Source: Ridgeia piscesae
Lineage: Eukaryota > Annelida > Polychaeta > Sabellida > Siboglinidae
Assembly: GCA_025642075.2 (NCBI GenBank)
Contig: JAODUO010001796.1
Location: forward strand, 1-64,000
Length of the DNA: 64,000 bases
Reading direction: 5' to 3'
Shown piece by piece: positions 25,465 through 37,800 of this stretch. The notes below the pieces were generated by a model, which made no database searches, was not told the DNA's origin, and saw only the letters and a program-made list of their open reading frames with translations. A program made the translations under genes and the position numbers. Each line of letters begins with the position of its first letter. Positions within the stretch are counted from its first letter, which is position 1.

Positions 25465-27131
25465 ATATATATTTAGGGGTTGACATTATGCATGTATGTT
25501 AGCCTGCAGCAACCTTATTTGCCTCGGGACAAGTGAAATTGCTACTACTTGGGACAACTTAGCTGTTTAAAGTCGGGACCGCCAGATCAGTCGCAGAGAA
25601 GTGGCTTTTGAAATTGAGTTGTCCAAAGGAGAAGTGAATTGCTCTATGGAAAAATTAACCTTTGGTTGTACTTGTTCACTGGACAAGTATATAATTTGAC
25701 TAATTTCAAGCCCTGATATATGTAGAGAGAGAGAGGGGTGGTGTGAGGGTGCAAGGGAGCGAGGGAGGGAGATACAGATAGAGCAACAGTGCGGACATTG
25801 ACTGGTCACTTTTACTACAGGTGAGCTGGACCGCCACAGCATGCAGCACACTGGGGAGAGACCCTACTTGTGCACCCTCTGCCCCAAGATGTTCACACGA
25901 CTCACCTACTTGAAGGAGCACATGAACTCACACACGGAGCAGACACCCTTCCTGTGTCCCCACTGCAGCGAGTCGTTCCAGGAGCGTGCTGTCTTCACTA
26001 AGCATGTCAAACGGCACCAGGCAGCCAGAAACGCCAACCGCAGCCAACAACAGGCAAGTTATTGTTGCCGCTGCTATTATTGTTTTTTGTTTGTCCCAGA
26101 AAGTCTGGGTAGAGCTGCACCTTGCTGGTTTCATTTTCGTTTTATTCATCCCTCGTTGTTCTTGCACTGCTGTCTTCGTCAACCGCCTCCTCTTGCTGCC
26201 ATCTTTTACATTTCACTTCTACTCTAACAATCTCGCAAAATTTTCAGTTTATACATTAATATACTCACCACATATCATTTGCTCTCTGTGATTTAGGTTC
26301 TTCATTGACTCGTTACCATTACCATCCTCATCCATTTTGTATGTTTTTTGGTTAGATGTAAATATGTATTTGCTTTTTAAGAATCATCAAACAAACGATT
26401 AAGGGTTTATAAAATGAAGATTATTTTTGAGCCCTGTAGTCTTACCTTAGAAATTGGGACAGATGTCGATAGACAGGGGCCAGTGATCAAAATAAGCAAG
26501 TTTATGAAGCATGTTGAAAAGGTATCTTTTGAACACATCTCTGTGATTTTTTAACATATGCCATTGGGTTTGTGCATATTTCTGAGTAGGAGAAATGGCT
26601 GGAACATTTGACAGTTACAGTTGGAGCAAGAAATTCTGTCCCACCTCGAACTACCCTTAATCACGACGCCCAAAAACAAGACTTTTTAGTCAGTCCATAT
26701 GCCAAATACTATCTCATTTCGTGACTTTCTCTGCCTTTACCGTGCTCAGTGATATAAAGCTGCTGGTGTTATTTAATTCCTGTTTGCCCCTTCAGATGGA
26801 GCTGCATACGATCAGTGCCAGCAGTGAGTTTGGAAGCAAAGACCCCTATCTGCTGTACATTGGCTCCTCCCAGGTGCTTGGGATGCTGTCTTCCCAGCTC
26901 ACAGACGGAGCATCGTCAGGCGATGCCGTCATTTCTGTCCCGGTTCTCACCGTTAAAGACGGTAACTTTGGCGATGCCCAGCAGATGGCAGCAGCAATAG
27001 CCGCAGATAGTTTGGAGTCGGTGTTGGACACGTCAGAGAGGTTTGTGTTTGTGAAAGCAGAAGAGAAAGTCGGACAGGAAGAGGGAGCGGAACAGTTTGC
27101 CATGGTCGAACTCCTCGAGACACCGTCTTGA
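21763..27131 (+). CDS. C2H2 zinc-finger protein, 8 fingers, paralogue of gene A (gene B)
   Basis: Coding exons: 23106-23844, 24211-24415, 25069-25271, 25821-26053 and 26796-27131, with a weak candidate first exon at 21763-21792 (MDCLDSFKSK|GTATAG). Without that exon the protein is about 500 residues. The 23106 exon codes an acidic region of about 200 residues, a basic patch (GGRGGRKARKTRRKKEKR) where gene A has its AT-hook, and the Cys half of finger 1. Seven more fingers follow, ending CPHCSESFQERAVFTKHVKRH, then a 111-residue tail. Fingers 1-8 match gene A fingers 1 and 8-14 in order, splice phase and exon length (205 and 203 bp in both), so gene B lacks the equivalents of gene A exons 6-9. 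The last intron has a GC donor. A polyadenylation signal, AATAAA, is at 27382-27387. Predicted nuclear DNA-binding protein; no named orthologue recognised. Confidence 0.82.
23106..23844 (+). CDS. Gene B exon: acidic N-terminal region to finger 1
   Basis: Acceptor TTTGCTTGCAG, 739 bp, donor GAGAG|GTATCT at phase 1. It equals gene A exons 4 and 5 fused without an intron. It starts LNEMLSLLPGMSHSDQLSAI (compare LEQTVALVQHMSKDEK in gene A), is Glu/Asp/Thr-rich, and ends with a Lys/Arg block and CTCGVCGKALANPSNL. The RGRP core of an AT-hook is absent. Confidence 0.88.
24211..24415 (+). CDS. Gene B exon: fingers 1 (second half), 2 and 3
   Basis: A 205-bp exon after GTGTTTCAG, coding HLRVH, CSICDKSFSIRPNMRRHEKTH and CTQCLKRFTEKKSLKVHFRSH, with donor GA|GTAAGA at phase 2. 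The frame has no ATG, so a simple ORF scan reports a different, false frame across it. Confidence 0.92.
24746..24874. repeat. (CA)n microsatellite
   Basis: A pure (CA)n core from about 24810 to 24872 with a degenerate ACACATAC-rich shoulder upstream. It lies in the gene B intron between the 205-bp and 203-bp exons. Confidence 0.9.
25069..25271 (+). CDS. Gene B exon: fingers 4, 5 and half of 6
   Basis: A 203-bp exon after TCGTACAG coding CKQCGKCFTQAGTLQSHMHVH, CDFCGKSFRQKSQLRLHEFRH and the Cys half of finger 6 (CQVCTRSFISKG). The donor AAAG|GTTAGC is weaker than usual. Confidence 0.92.
25371..25460. repeat. (TA)n microsatellite, interrupted
   Basis: TA runs separated by AACTA and TAAATA breaks in the gene B intron. 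Confidence 0.85.
25821..26053 (+). CDS. Gene B exon: fingers 6 (second half), 7 and 8
   Basis: The exon enters at phase 1 (ACTACAG|GTGAG), codes HSMQH, CTLCPKMFTRLTYLKEHMNSH and CPHCSESFQERAVFTKHVKRH, then NANRSQQQ. The open frame runs on for about 58 codons with unrelated hydrophobic sequence. The sensible exit is CAG|GCAAGT, a classical GC donor, which restores phase 0 with the ATG-beginning final exon. Confidence 0.85.
26796..27131 (+). CDS. Gene B last exon: C-terminal tail
   Basis: Acceptor TGCCCCTTCAG. It codes 111 residues (MELHTISASSEFGSK... to ELLETPS) and a TGA. It is acidic and Ser/Val-rich with no known domain, and its sequence does not clearly align to the longer tail of gene A. 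Because it begins with ATG it could be mistaken for a separate small gene; the preceding acceptor and matching phase argue against that. Confidence 0.8.
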   Translation: MELHTISASSEFGSKDPYLLYIGSSQVLGMLSSQLTDGASSGDAVISVPVLTVKDGNFGDAQQMAAAIAADSLESVLDTSERFVFVKAEEKVGQEEGAEQFAMVELLETPS

Positions 27132-27769
27132 TCCTGATGGAGAATGTCTCCGAGCGGCTGTGTCAAATCTTTGAAGTGGATAATTCTGTGCAAAATGTTC
27201 AGTGAATGTGTATTAGATTTGTCTGAGTTGTTTATGCTGATAAACAATGTTATTACCCCTTTTGTGCTGGTGTTATTCACTATCAAGTACAAAAGTACAG
27301 TAAACACATTTTCTGTATGACTATTGTGACATACAACAAAACTGTTTTGGCCTGTAGCAGTGCACTGAAAGACATTTATAAAATAAATGTTTTACTTTGT
27401 TAATGATGGAATACACCTCGACACAAGGTATAGCTGTTGTTTAACAGCAGAAATAATTCATGCCAAACATTACTTAAACTGTCATAATTGTTGTGTTTAT
27501 GTTTCTTCAGATGGTAAGTGTACGATGGGATGATGTACAAGCATGGTTTCATGTTCATATTTATTGGGATGCTGCATTACATATGTGTTTCTACATTCAT
27601 AGACGTGGTGGTTGTGCATATCTACGTAGGAGGAGATATAGTGGTGCTGAAGTGTGTATTTAATTATAATTAAATAGGGAATTTATGTTACTTGGTAGTC
27701 CCATCGCAATAAACTACCTTCATCAATTGTTGTATCTGTGCCACTCTAGTGCCAGACATGATTGCGAGT

Positions 27770-27985
27770 CATATACATTTGATAAAATACAATGCCAAAT
27801 TTGTTCACTCCACATTGCTCTAAGTCACTCAGCTGTATGTATGAGTACCAGCTATATACAGTTGTGGATATTCAAATGGTTTGTAATTAATTGCAGCATA
27901 GCTGAATACTTTCTTGAGAAAGGCATGATGCTCGAATAAACTGGTCTGCAGGAGAGTGAATTGTAAATCACTTTGAGCAGTCCTA
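27770..27985 (+). mobile_element. SINE family 2, copy 3
   Basis: Body words in the family order: TTTGTTCACTCCACATTGCTC, CACTCAGCTGTATG, AATTGCAGCATAGCTGAAT, CTGGTCTGCAGGAGAGTGAA, and AATCACTTTGAGCAGTCC at the 3' side, matching copy 1. The tRNA-like head is not clear. It lies downstream of gene B. Confidence 0.65.
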
Positions 27986-30100
27986 ATTAGTGGACACATT
28001 TTATTTTAAATTGAATATGGAACATGAAAGTAACAACATGTTTAGTTTCTTAACTGGTTTAATAATAAAGTTGTATCCATACCATTGCTTGCACGGTGCA
28101 CAGTTGTAATGTTGGGTACACGTTGACATTTGTGCGTGAAGCTAACTGCAAAATGTTTTCATTTGCAGAGTTCCTCAATTGTGTATTTGACCCAGAAATG
28201 TCCAGGATATTATTGAATCTATTAGTAAAATAAGTATTATGTATTAAAATAATAATAATTACTATCTGTGTTTATATGAGCCACTGGAAGTGTATTAGTT
28301 GTCAAATGTTATGTATGTCAGTGTGTTTATGTGTATGTAATAAGCATGTACGTAAATGTTTATTTATATAAATATATATGCCAAACAGTGCACCCGTGTA
28401 TGTGTTCAAGGTTTGAAATTAACCAAAACTTAAAAAAAAAAACAAATAAACTCAAATATCAATTATATGTCATTTAGATACTAAAATATCGGTTATATAT
28501 TAAACACTCGTATAAGTGATTTCATGCAAAAAAAGGTTTTCATAAACAAAATAAAATGTTTGTATCTGTGAGATAGTTTTGTAATTATTTGTGTTCAAAG
28601 GTTAAACATTTTGCAAGAATTGCTATCCTATTCTGATTTGTTTTTGAAAACAAAATACATTATTTTAAGACATGTTGAGATTCTAAAATGGGTTTCAACC
28701 ATATTGGAAAATGGCTATGAAATATGGTAAATAATAGGCCATGTAGTTCTTGTCTGCCGCCATATTGTTTTTATGCCATCATTATTTTCATTCAAGATCC
28801 ACGAGCAATGTATTCTTTTGCATATGGGCGTAGTAACCACAGCAGAAACCTCTGTTGTTATTTGTATAGGTTTCCAGCCAAAAAAACTCATCTAGATGCA
28901 GATACCAGGGTAGTTATTATTTTTAAATTATTTGCCTATTGCAGTAATTTTAACCTTGAATATGCTTACGCACAACCAGATGGCCTCGTTAAATATTGCT
29001 CAAAACGAACCAGAAACGAGAATCACGCGTGCCCCTAAGTAACAAACAGATGTATTCTGTCGATGTGTGAACTGTAACGACGAGGGTGTCTATTAGTGCC
29101 TGTACGGTAGCTTTATGCGAAGGCGGCGGGACGGTCGCGCATTAGCGTCATGGTTACGTTGTTATCACGTGTGCTGTGCTGTGTCAACTCCGCCGAATGT
29201 ACGGTTGGTCAATACAAAATATCAATAAAAGTTTGCTGTGACGGCGTTTGGCGACACTCCTACGCCAGACTCGCTTAAGTAGGTAGGTTGTGTTTTGTGT
29301 CTGTCAAATATTTGCCCCACTGTCTGTTTGAGATATGTTGTGTTTATGCCTATGCGCCAACCGTGACGGCCGTAAGTTGAGACGATAGCTTTGTGGGGGT
29401 GCTTGCTTCGAACAGGCTACATATCGTCGGTAGGCGACTAGGTGTATTATACAAATGGGTAATGGCTGTCTTTATGTTTCTGTATAACCAGTTATCTGTA
29501 AAGTGTTATTAGCAAACGAACTGCATGGTCTACGACTCATATTAAATGTCGATATAAAAATAATATTTAACCATTATTTTATTGAAGGGTCTAATTATGT
29601 CGAATTGGAAAACTTGCTATAGTATAGAGCCGTGTGTTGCATGCTTGAGAAAAGAGCATTGCGTATAATTATGGGATGGAATCGACATGTGCATCCCAGT
29701 TGATATTATTGAGAATGTATTTTAAAACGCCTAGAATGTGCACACCGCTGCATCCTCAGCACGCATGTGATAGATGGAGAAGAGGCTGAACAACGTAAAA
29801 CATACTATTCCACAAGTTTGTTGCATCCAGTATAAAAACTGAATGACACTAAATATCTACTTGTTATCATCATTATTATTATTACATGTATATTAATTAC
29901 TTTGGTAGTCGCTCATTGTGCTATTTATAAATGAAAACGCCGCATGTAAACATAATTAATAATTGTTAACCACCTTACGATTGTTAGAAGACCATACGAT
30001 TATATAAACACGGAATACGGAATAGTTATCCGTTATAGTTGTGCCATTGAAATTACCCCGTGAGTCGACAAAGTCTACAATACAGTGACTGGTCGTGTTG
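27986..30100. other. Intergenic, no gene recognised
   Basis: AT-rich to about 29,000, then noticeably richer in CpG (for example GCGAAGGCGGCGGGACGGTC near 29120). Open frames are short and unconvincing. No repeat with a second copy in the window was identified. Confidence 0.4.
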
Positions 30101-30103
30101 TCG

Positions 30104-30106
<3 letters not shown>

Positions 30107-30183
<77 letters not shown>
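30107..30183. repeat. (TA)n microsatellite
   Basis: About 38 uninterrupted dinucleotide units. Confidence 0.9.
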
Positions 30184-30186
<3 letters not shown>

Positions 30187-31940
30187 GAAAGTGTTGAATT
30201 CCTTTAAATCCTCTTACCAGTTGTTGTTCTTATGTGCTTACTGTTGCTAATCCTTTCTTATGTTCTTATGTATTCATAAGGTATGAAGACTTGTGCTAGT
30301 TTAGTCCCTCGGACATGAACTCGATACTGTTAGTTCCCACTGTGGAACGTAAATCTTTCGCTACGTCTGCTCCTTGATCATGCATAATAGTATGCTGAAA
30401 GTAGACTTAACATGGAAGGCGAATTAATGGCTTTTCTCTCTCGTATCGTTCCCAAGAGGTTGATGGTAGGCAACGGTGTATTCCATTTATGCATTAGCAC
30501 GCGGCAGCGCACAAAGGTATGCAGTTATGTCGATATTACCGTGATGTTTACATTTAGGACATGACATCTCGTTGATCAGGTTTCTCTATAAGCGATCGTT
30601 TACAATTGTGTTTCGCGCTACCCGATTCGTGCAGAGCATGCCAATTGTCCTCTCCCTAAATTACGTTGATATGACGATAATTGTCTGTATTTTTTATTTA
30701 AATCAATGTAGGTGTACACGTGTGACGGTATCATAACGCGGGACGCGAGACATGCGCAGCACCTGTAATAAGAACCGCCATTGTGTTTACTAACACTTGT
30801 CGACAATTAATGTGCGAACGACACCTTGTATAATTAGTATATAGACAATGACCCACCTTCCGTGCGCTGTATACGAATATGTACGTGTCAAAAATTTGAA
30901 CGACCCCTTAGTTTTAGAAAGAAAGGATTACATACCCATATTAGACAGTTACTATGCTATATATTGTTACGTGACACACGGTTACAACCTGTAATGGAAG
31001 ACAAAGATGGAATGGTTCCTTATGTGCGTGCGTGCGTGTCACCGAATACGTTGTAAGCGAATTGACAAATAGTAAAGGTGATATTTTAATGATAGCTGGT
31101 AATGAGTGGTCGAATGAATGAATATGTTTATTCAACAACATCATATTATGGAATGCTGTTGTTACTGAAGCGACGGGACTGAAGCTATCCCATTCTCATA
31201 TAGCAATGTGTACAGAAATGTCATAAATAACGACAACTTTATTTATTTTATTTTTTTAAATCTGAAACTAACATTATAACGCATTTATCATGACGCTGTA
31301 TGATTCGTACGTGTGCTGCACCGGAAAACACACATGCCCAAGGCCGTGCGAGCTTGTTTGTGTTTAGCTAGAACGTTGAATTGGTAACGATACAGTTCTG
31401 AATGCGCCAAACACGTCAGCTGTGTGTGTCGTCACGCGTGGCTGACTTCGTCCCTCAACTCATATTCGGTGTTTATGCAGCTTGAAATAAAACACAGGTT
31501 TGGTGATCTGTGACTGACCACCAATCTCGTGTGGCAAGAGAGCCATGTACTCGTACCTGTGTCCGTCGCGCAAATGACAAACGCGACCCGTGCAAGAAAC
31601 GGTCGAACCAACAAAGCCACAGTCGCTCTTAGACACGCGCCACTTAACGTATTGTGGCCGTTCTCGAGCATGACAATGACGTCCGATTAGCGACACAGAG
31701 CGCGTAATTAAAAGGCGTGGAACGAACCAACCCGGTCAGAACGCGCACCGAGTGTGGGCATTCTAGACGTTACATAGGCAGTAGTGTAGGCTTTGTATTC
31801 ATAAATCAGATAAAGCATAATAATTATATGTATTCAGTTGTTTATATTTTCTTTCGCCTTTCGTGGTATGATATTACAAACGGGTAGGTAGGATAGCTAC
31901 TATTTGGATGGGTTCAATACTGATCTAGTACTTTTCATTA

Positions 31941-31942
<2 letters not shown>
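30184..31942. other. Intergenic, CpG-containing, no gene recognised
   Basis: Several overlapping short frames lie on both strands around 31430-31700, but none has a domain, splice partners or a homologue I recognise. Confidence 0.4.

Positions 31943-31991
<49 letters not shown>
31943..31991. repeat. (TA)n microsatellite
   Basis: A dinucleotide run of about 48 bp, followed by a shorter TA run near 32010-32026. Confidence 0.9.
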
Positions 31992-31994
<3 letters not shown>

Positions 31995-32275
31995 AAATAT
32001 ATAATCTCATATATATATATATATATCCCAATATATTAATCGTATATATGTATTATACATACATATATTATACATAAATATCAACATGTATTAAAAATAC
32101 ATAATAATACGCTTCATTTATACACTAAAATCCAAGCTCTGCTCAGTAGTGTTCACATTGTAAGAAGTAAATATAATAATTAAATACAAGTAAAAACCAA
32201 TTAATAAATAATTTAAATTATATGCTAGCTGAGCTACTTAAAACATTAATATCAATCTAAAAAGATATAGAGGAA

Positions 32276-32399
32276 CTAAACATTAAAAGCAATTTTGAAA
32301 TAGAATGTCTTAAGGTGCGCTTTAAATTTGTGCATGCACTCTGTGGAACGTAAATCCTCAGGTAGTGCATTCCACAGAGTTGGTCCTGCACGGGAGAAT
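32276..32399 (-). mobile_element. L2-like LINE 3' coding remnant
   Basis: The minus strand reads FSRAGPTLWNALPEDLRS, then HKFKAHLKTF, and a TAG at 32276-32278. This is the usual C-terminal block of L2/CR1-type reverse transcriptase ORFs (compare FGAAAPRLWNELSVNIR at 2840). About 124 bp survive. Confidence 0.8.
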
Positions 32400-32430
32400 G
32401 TATATATATTCTAAAATGAATTTATACCCC

Positions 32431-32432
32431 AG

Positions 32433-32494
<62 letters not shown>

Positions 32495-32537
32495 CATATT
32501 CATATACATATACATATACATATATATATATATATAT
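32431..32537. repeat. (TA)n / (TATACA)n microsatellite
   Basis: TA runs mixed with CATATA hexamers. Confidence 0.85.
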
Positions 32538-32689
32538 TATAAATGCATTATATATAATACATTTACGATTCCAACATCCTAGTAATTGACACAGAGTATC
32601 ATGAGTATGTTACATTAATAATTTATTGTGCCCTTTGAGAATGAATACTTTGTGACGTGTAGTCATTGCGAGTTCTTCCATAATTTCTT

Positions 32690-32880
32690 CCCTAAATTTA
32701 GTCTTTCTGTTTTTTTCTTAACTGGGAAAATACTTCTATCAACGTTTTCGTACTTCTGTCATCTCCCCACGCTCTTGTAGCGTTGTTAAACAATTTTCTT
32801 TTAGGTAACTCATAACTGAGGCCCCAGTTTTAGAATCGTTCTAGGTGCACTCCTCTGTATTCCTTCTACTGATCACTCAC
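32690..32880 (-). mobile_element. CR1 3' region remnant
   Basis: The plus strand reads GTTGTTAAACAATTTTCTTTTAGG, CTCATAACTGAGG and CTCTGTATTCCTTCTA, aligning loosely with 16135-16225 of the CR1 at 15749 (GTTGTTAAACCACATTCTTTTAG, TTTCATAACTAATATTCC, CTCCTTTGTACTCTTTCTA). It is old and divergent. Confidence 0.6.
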
Positions 32881-32999
32881 ACGGCTGCACGTAGACCTAT
32901 CTGACTTACCGTCACACCAGACAGTTCGGTCGTAAGCTCACAGAGCAGTTCTTCATACTTCTGACACGCACGAGTATTATCATGCGTATCTCTGTTGTA

Positions 33000-33140
33000 T
33001 TAACTTGTCCGCATTGGTTGCCGCCCACCGGTCGCAAAAGTTGCAACGTGTTGGTCTTCGCGCAAACAAAACAATTCATGATTTTGGCGCCGACTTATTT
33101 GGTGGAACTTGTTCAACGCGCAGTAGACGACGTATCATAG
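33000..33140 (+). mobile_element. L2-like LINE fragment
   Basis: The plus strand reads APTYLVELVQR near 33088-33120, matching APSYLAELVQP of the LINE at 838-2956 (2548-2580). Confidence 0.5.
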
Positions 33141-33476
33141 ACCCACGTCACAATGTATGGAGCATTGTGGGTAATAACGTTTAGATAGTGCAACGTGCAG
33201 GGTGATGGCAGAAATACGCATGTACGTTTAATAAAGTGACCATAGACTCGTCCTCGTTACAGTCGTCATCGTTACAGTCTCGTCTCGCATAGATGTTTAA
33301 TTGTGTTTGCCATCAATTGTATTTGTAGATGCAAATATGTATCGCAAGCTTTTTTTTAAACCAAATTGCTATTGTACGCATATACCACATGCTATTTGAC
33401 ATTAACAGCTTTCATTGTTTCGGGAATACTAATAATGCACTAAGCATCGGTTAAAAAACAAAACAAAAAAACACTG

Positions 33477-33479
<3 letters not shown>

Positions 33480-33552
<73 letters not shown>
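33480..33552. repeat. (TA)n microsatellite
   Basis: A run of about 36 units, 45 bp before a 128-bp tandem duplication. Confidence 0.9.
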
Positions 33553-33555
<3 letters not shown>

Positions 33556-33596
33556 CATCATCAATCAGACCGACACATTATTACAATTATTTTAAT

Positions 33597-33852
33597 ACGA
33601 ACTATTTCGCTATATGACATTCATAATAGTCTTGGTATTCTATCACTTATTTACCTTTCCTGCTGACTAACCGTTGTCAGTTTACTTCGTGTGATTATTT
33701 AAAGTGTACGGCTCTGTTAGTTTGACGAACTATTTCGCTATATGACATTCATAATAGTCTTGGTATTCTATCACTTATTTACCTTTCCTGCTGACTAACC
33801 GTTGTCAGTTTACTTCGTGTGATTATTTAAAGTGCACGGCTTTGTTACTTTG
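33597..33852. repeat. 128-bp tandem duplication
   Basis: Two direct copies, 33597-33724 and 33725-33852, both starting ACGAACTATTTCGCTATATG. They differ at only about three positions near the end (GTACGGCTCTGTTAG versus GCACGGCTTTGTTAC), so the duplication is recent. Confidence 0.92.
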
Positions 33853-34842
33853 ACTTCTGAGCTACGTATTTGTGTTGTTTTTGTTCGACGATGTTTATAG
33901 TGATACCAAACACGCACATTCCATGTTGTCTTGACTTAGCAAATGTTTATCCATAGCACTCGCGTGTTGACATTTACTTACCGTACACGTATCGTTCATG
34001 CTCGAACGAACATAGTTTGTCGGAGCGAAGCGTGCAGTGCCTTTGGACAATTTAACCTTAACATAGGAAGTATCAATGGTGCGCCACAAAGGCTTGATAT
34101 GACAACTTACCCTTATATTGTTAGACATTTCAGTTGGTGTGTGAACTACAAATAGAGGAAATAGCCATGTCAACGACTCTCGTTTCAGCGCAGGTTATTA
34201 ATAATAAATAATAATAATATACCTAGTCATTGGACGTGACAAATCTGACTATAGTCACCAAATTGTGTTTAGTTGTATGTCAAAGTATGTGTTTCACTGG
34301 GTGTAAGATTGCATGCCGATCCTCTACAATATTTGGAGAATGATCCGTTGTTTTCTGTAATAATTCATAATGATACGCCATACCGATGTGGCTTCTACAT
34401 ATTTTATTTAATCTAAACATAACATGTGCTGACGGATTCTGTCACCATTCCATGCAATACCGATCAATGATTGTAATTCTAGTTTAGTAATTGAAGCATA
34501 GAATGAACACAATGTAAGCAATGGCGCATTTCTTCTGAGATAATAAGTTTTTTTTATGCTACGGAATTGTACCTTTTTCACTTACATAGAAGTTTTATAC
34601 TTTTTATAATTTTGGTACATCAACACATTAGTTACCTGTCTTGTTAATGGGTTGCTGTTTGGATGGTCGCTTTTCTACGCAGTGAGAAACTGTTAGGCCT
34701 ATTCTAGTTGCACTTTATGTACACATGCATTACGGATCACACGTTTTATTAGCGTTATATCACTTATATGGCAGAAACGTTGGTCTCACTCGGTTGTATT
34801 TGTCGCTTCAGGTAGCTTGCTGAGGGCGCTGTCAGCGCGGCC
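33853..34842. other. 5' flank of the 202-aa protein gene
   Basis: No coding exon is visible. A good acceptor, TATTTGTCGCTTCAG, ends at about 34811, just upstream of the first ATG, so an unmapped 5' UTR exon probably lies in this region. Confidence 0.4.
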
Positions 34843-37800
34843 ATGAGCTCCCTACCGAGCATCGCGCCACCGTCGAGGCGTCGGACCCCTCTGCCGACCG
34901 CCATCTCCGTTCCCACATCCGGATACAGGTGACTCATCCCTACCAAGTTGTCACCAGCTTGTCACCTGAAACCTGGCAGTGTAGTAGCCGAATTTACACA
35001 GTGTGTGTAACTGGGGTATTAAAACTAAAGCGTCCGCCCAGACCTTTCATCGCATATGTGGACTGATCAAATATTACTGCATTGTATTCTGTATTGCGGA
35101 TTTTGTGGCCAACCAGCTGTTTCCGATATACGTCTATGGTCAATCTCCCACCAGTTGCAACAGACGCCTAACGGAGACCCCTGCTAATACAAAAAAGTTA
35201 ATTAAAGTTAATTAAAAGCTCCAGGGAGGGTAGTCTAGGCAGTGACGATGAACTCCCAATTGCAGTCTCCTTGAAGCTCGCAAAACTAGCCCATCTGGAG
35301 GATCTCAATCTGCCCCCAGATGCACCTCCTGAGAACCACGATTTTTTTCGGCCGTGACAACTGATAACATGACAAAAGTACAAGTAGTCATTTTGATTAA
35401 AAACCGGCAAAAAATTCTTATGATACCACAACGTTTGAAATGTTTGTATGCATATGACACGTGAATATAAAGTAACTGAACTTTAGTGGATACGTACCTA
35501 ACTGTTTCTTATTTGTCATCACATAGGTCGTGACTGATATCTTGTTAACCGATTTAAAGCATGTGTATTGGCATGTAGCGCATTGTCAAAAATGCTAAAT
35601 CACAGACATATATTCACTGTATTTCCCACATCTGCTGTCAATACAAGGACGAACATTCCTAGCTATTTAAAGGTAAGCTCTTATATAGCACAGTATTCAG
35701 TCGTCAATACATTACACTTTACTTCCCTGGCAGACCTGTTCAATCAAGTACTTTCTTAACTTATCCGGGAAGCATCCAGCCATACGCTACAATTAATGCG
35801 CGAAGGCTGCTCTACACATATCCACCACTGTCTATGGCTAGATACTCACGCATACAGCTGAATGAACTGGAACAATGTAGATTGAGAAAGTGTTCAATGC
35901 TTTAACACCGCAGCCCAGGATTTGTACCCTGGTTCTCTTAGTCGAGAGTCCGAAGCTCTACCCCTGAGCCATTGCGCTCTACATGTAAATATTACCGGAA
36001 TTTGTTCTGACACCGTGTCGACTACGTCCGCTCTGTCCGGCAGTGTCTATCCGCCGCGGCTGCCTTCGGCACCGGAGATACCGAGCCGCCTCAACCCGCT
36101 GCGGCCGCCGCCTCCACAGCGCCGGACCGTGTCGTGGGAGACCGTAGATGCGCACCACCAGAACGCCAGGCGTTCGCTGTGGATGAAACAGCGCGAGCAC
36201 TTCCGCTACCACAACGCCTGGTCCAAGTATTACTATGGCTCGTCGGCTGAGAAGGAGCAGTACGGGTGAGTGCGAGAAACTTGTCCTCTGTGCAAGGTTT
36301 TATGTCATCGTGGTTGTCGTGTACAGGGTGGTCGAGGTTCTGGTCCATGAGTAGTTCTTTCTGTTGTTGCCCTACTCGGCGCTATATCAACTATATCAAT
36401 AGAAATATCAACAACCCCCCCTCTCTCTCTCTTCTTCCTGTTTCCCTTTTCCTATTCGTCTGTCTGTTTGTCTCCTCCTCTCCACTTTTCCACCTCTCCC
36501 CTCGTCCCCTTTCCCTTCTCGCTCTTCCATCCAACCACTCCTCTTAGCACGCAGGTATTCATATTTTTGGGGAATTCCAATATACTTACATCTGCTAGCT
36601 CATATATATATATACTACACGTTAAAATTGCGATTACGCTTATTAGTAAACAAGACCAAAGTCGATGGTGAAATAAATATATACACGTACGCATATTTGA
36701 GGGCCGTTTTCTTCCAAATGTTCTATTTTAAAGAAAAACTTTTAAAAATTCTAAACATCTTGGCTGAGTTAACATTGAGAGCGATTGTTAAGTGGATTTG
36801 CTGACGACGTATTTACACCGTCTCCCGGCTTTCCCCACAGGGCGCAAACGCGGTCTGTGCTCAAACAGCAAATGGCAGACAACTACATGGCAACGCGACA
36901 GTCGCGAGTCACGCGGAATCTCGAGAGTGTCGTGGCCTTGGAGCGAGACCGACGAGACCGCGACGAGGATGCGCGAAACTTCCGCAACAAATACAACTAT
37001 CTGAAAACGTTTAGGGACGAAAACAAAAAGGTACCCAATATTTTATATTCATATATATACAATGTTTTTTAGTTAAAAAGGTGTTTAGTTATTATTTCCT
37101 AATTAACAGCATTGGCCCGCCGGAAGACAACAGGGCAAACATGTGTTCATACCTAGATTGGTATATTTCCTGGTCTGCATGCATGTACGAAAGCAAGTAC
37201 TGCGAAAAGCCATTCAAGTTATAAATGACAATACTCATATTTTACATGACGAATACATACTTGTGCCATCGTCCAGAACTGTCACATCCAAAACAAATAG
37301 GAAGCATGTGTCATTCATTCACATGTCTGTACGGCCATTCAACGACAAACACCTATGATGTCTCGATCATGAGAGACACGTGACGTTATATTATAATATA
37401 GATTGAGCCTTTTATTTTATAGTGTATAATGATTAAGGTTTAGATACTATTTTAATAATGTATTCAGAATTTTTTTTTAATTTTAAATGAACTTTATGGC
37501 CGTTGCAAATAAATGTCCCTTCTTGGATAATAAAGTGTACTGTAGTGTTTCCACGGGAACAATCCGTGATAACATTTATATTTGTTTTAATGCCAAAACG
37601 ATCAGGACAAAACCTTGGAAAAACATGGACAATTATATGCAATTACATACTCCAAAATTAAGTCTAGTGGCCTACCGATTGGATTTCGCGTCACGCGGGA
37701 CGGAAACAGTTTGATATAGACTCGAGTCTAGACGGTTGCCTTAAACCGAAGGTCTACAATAAGTGTCGTTCATGATTCGGTACAAGTCGCAGACGCTACA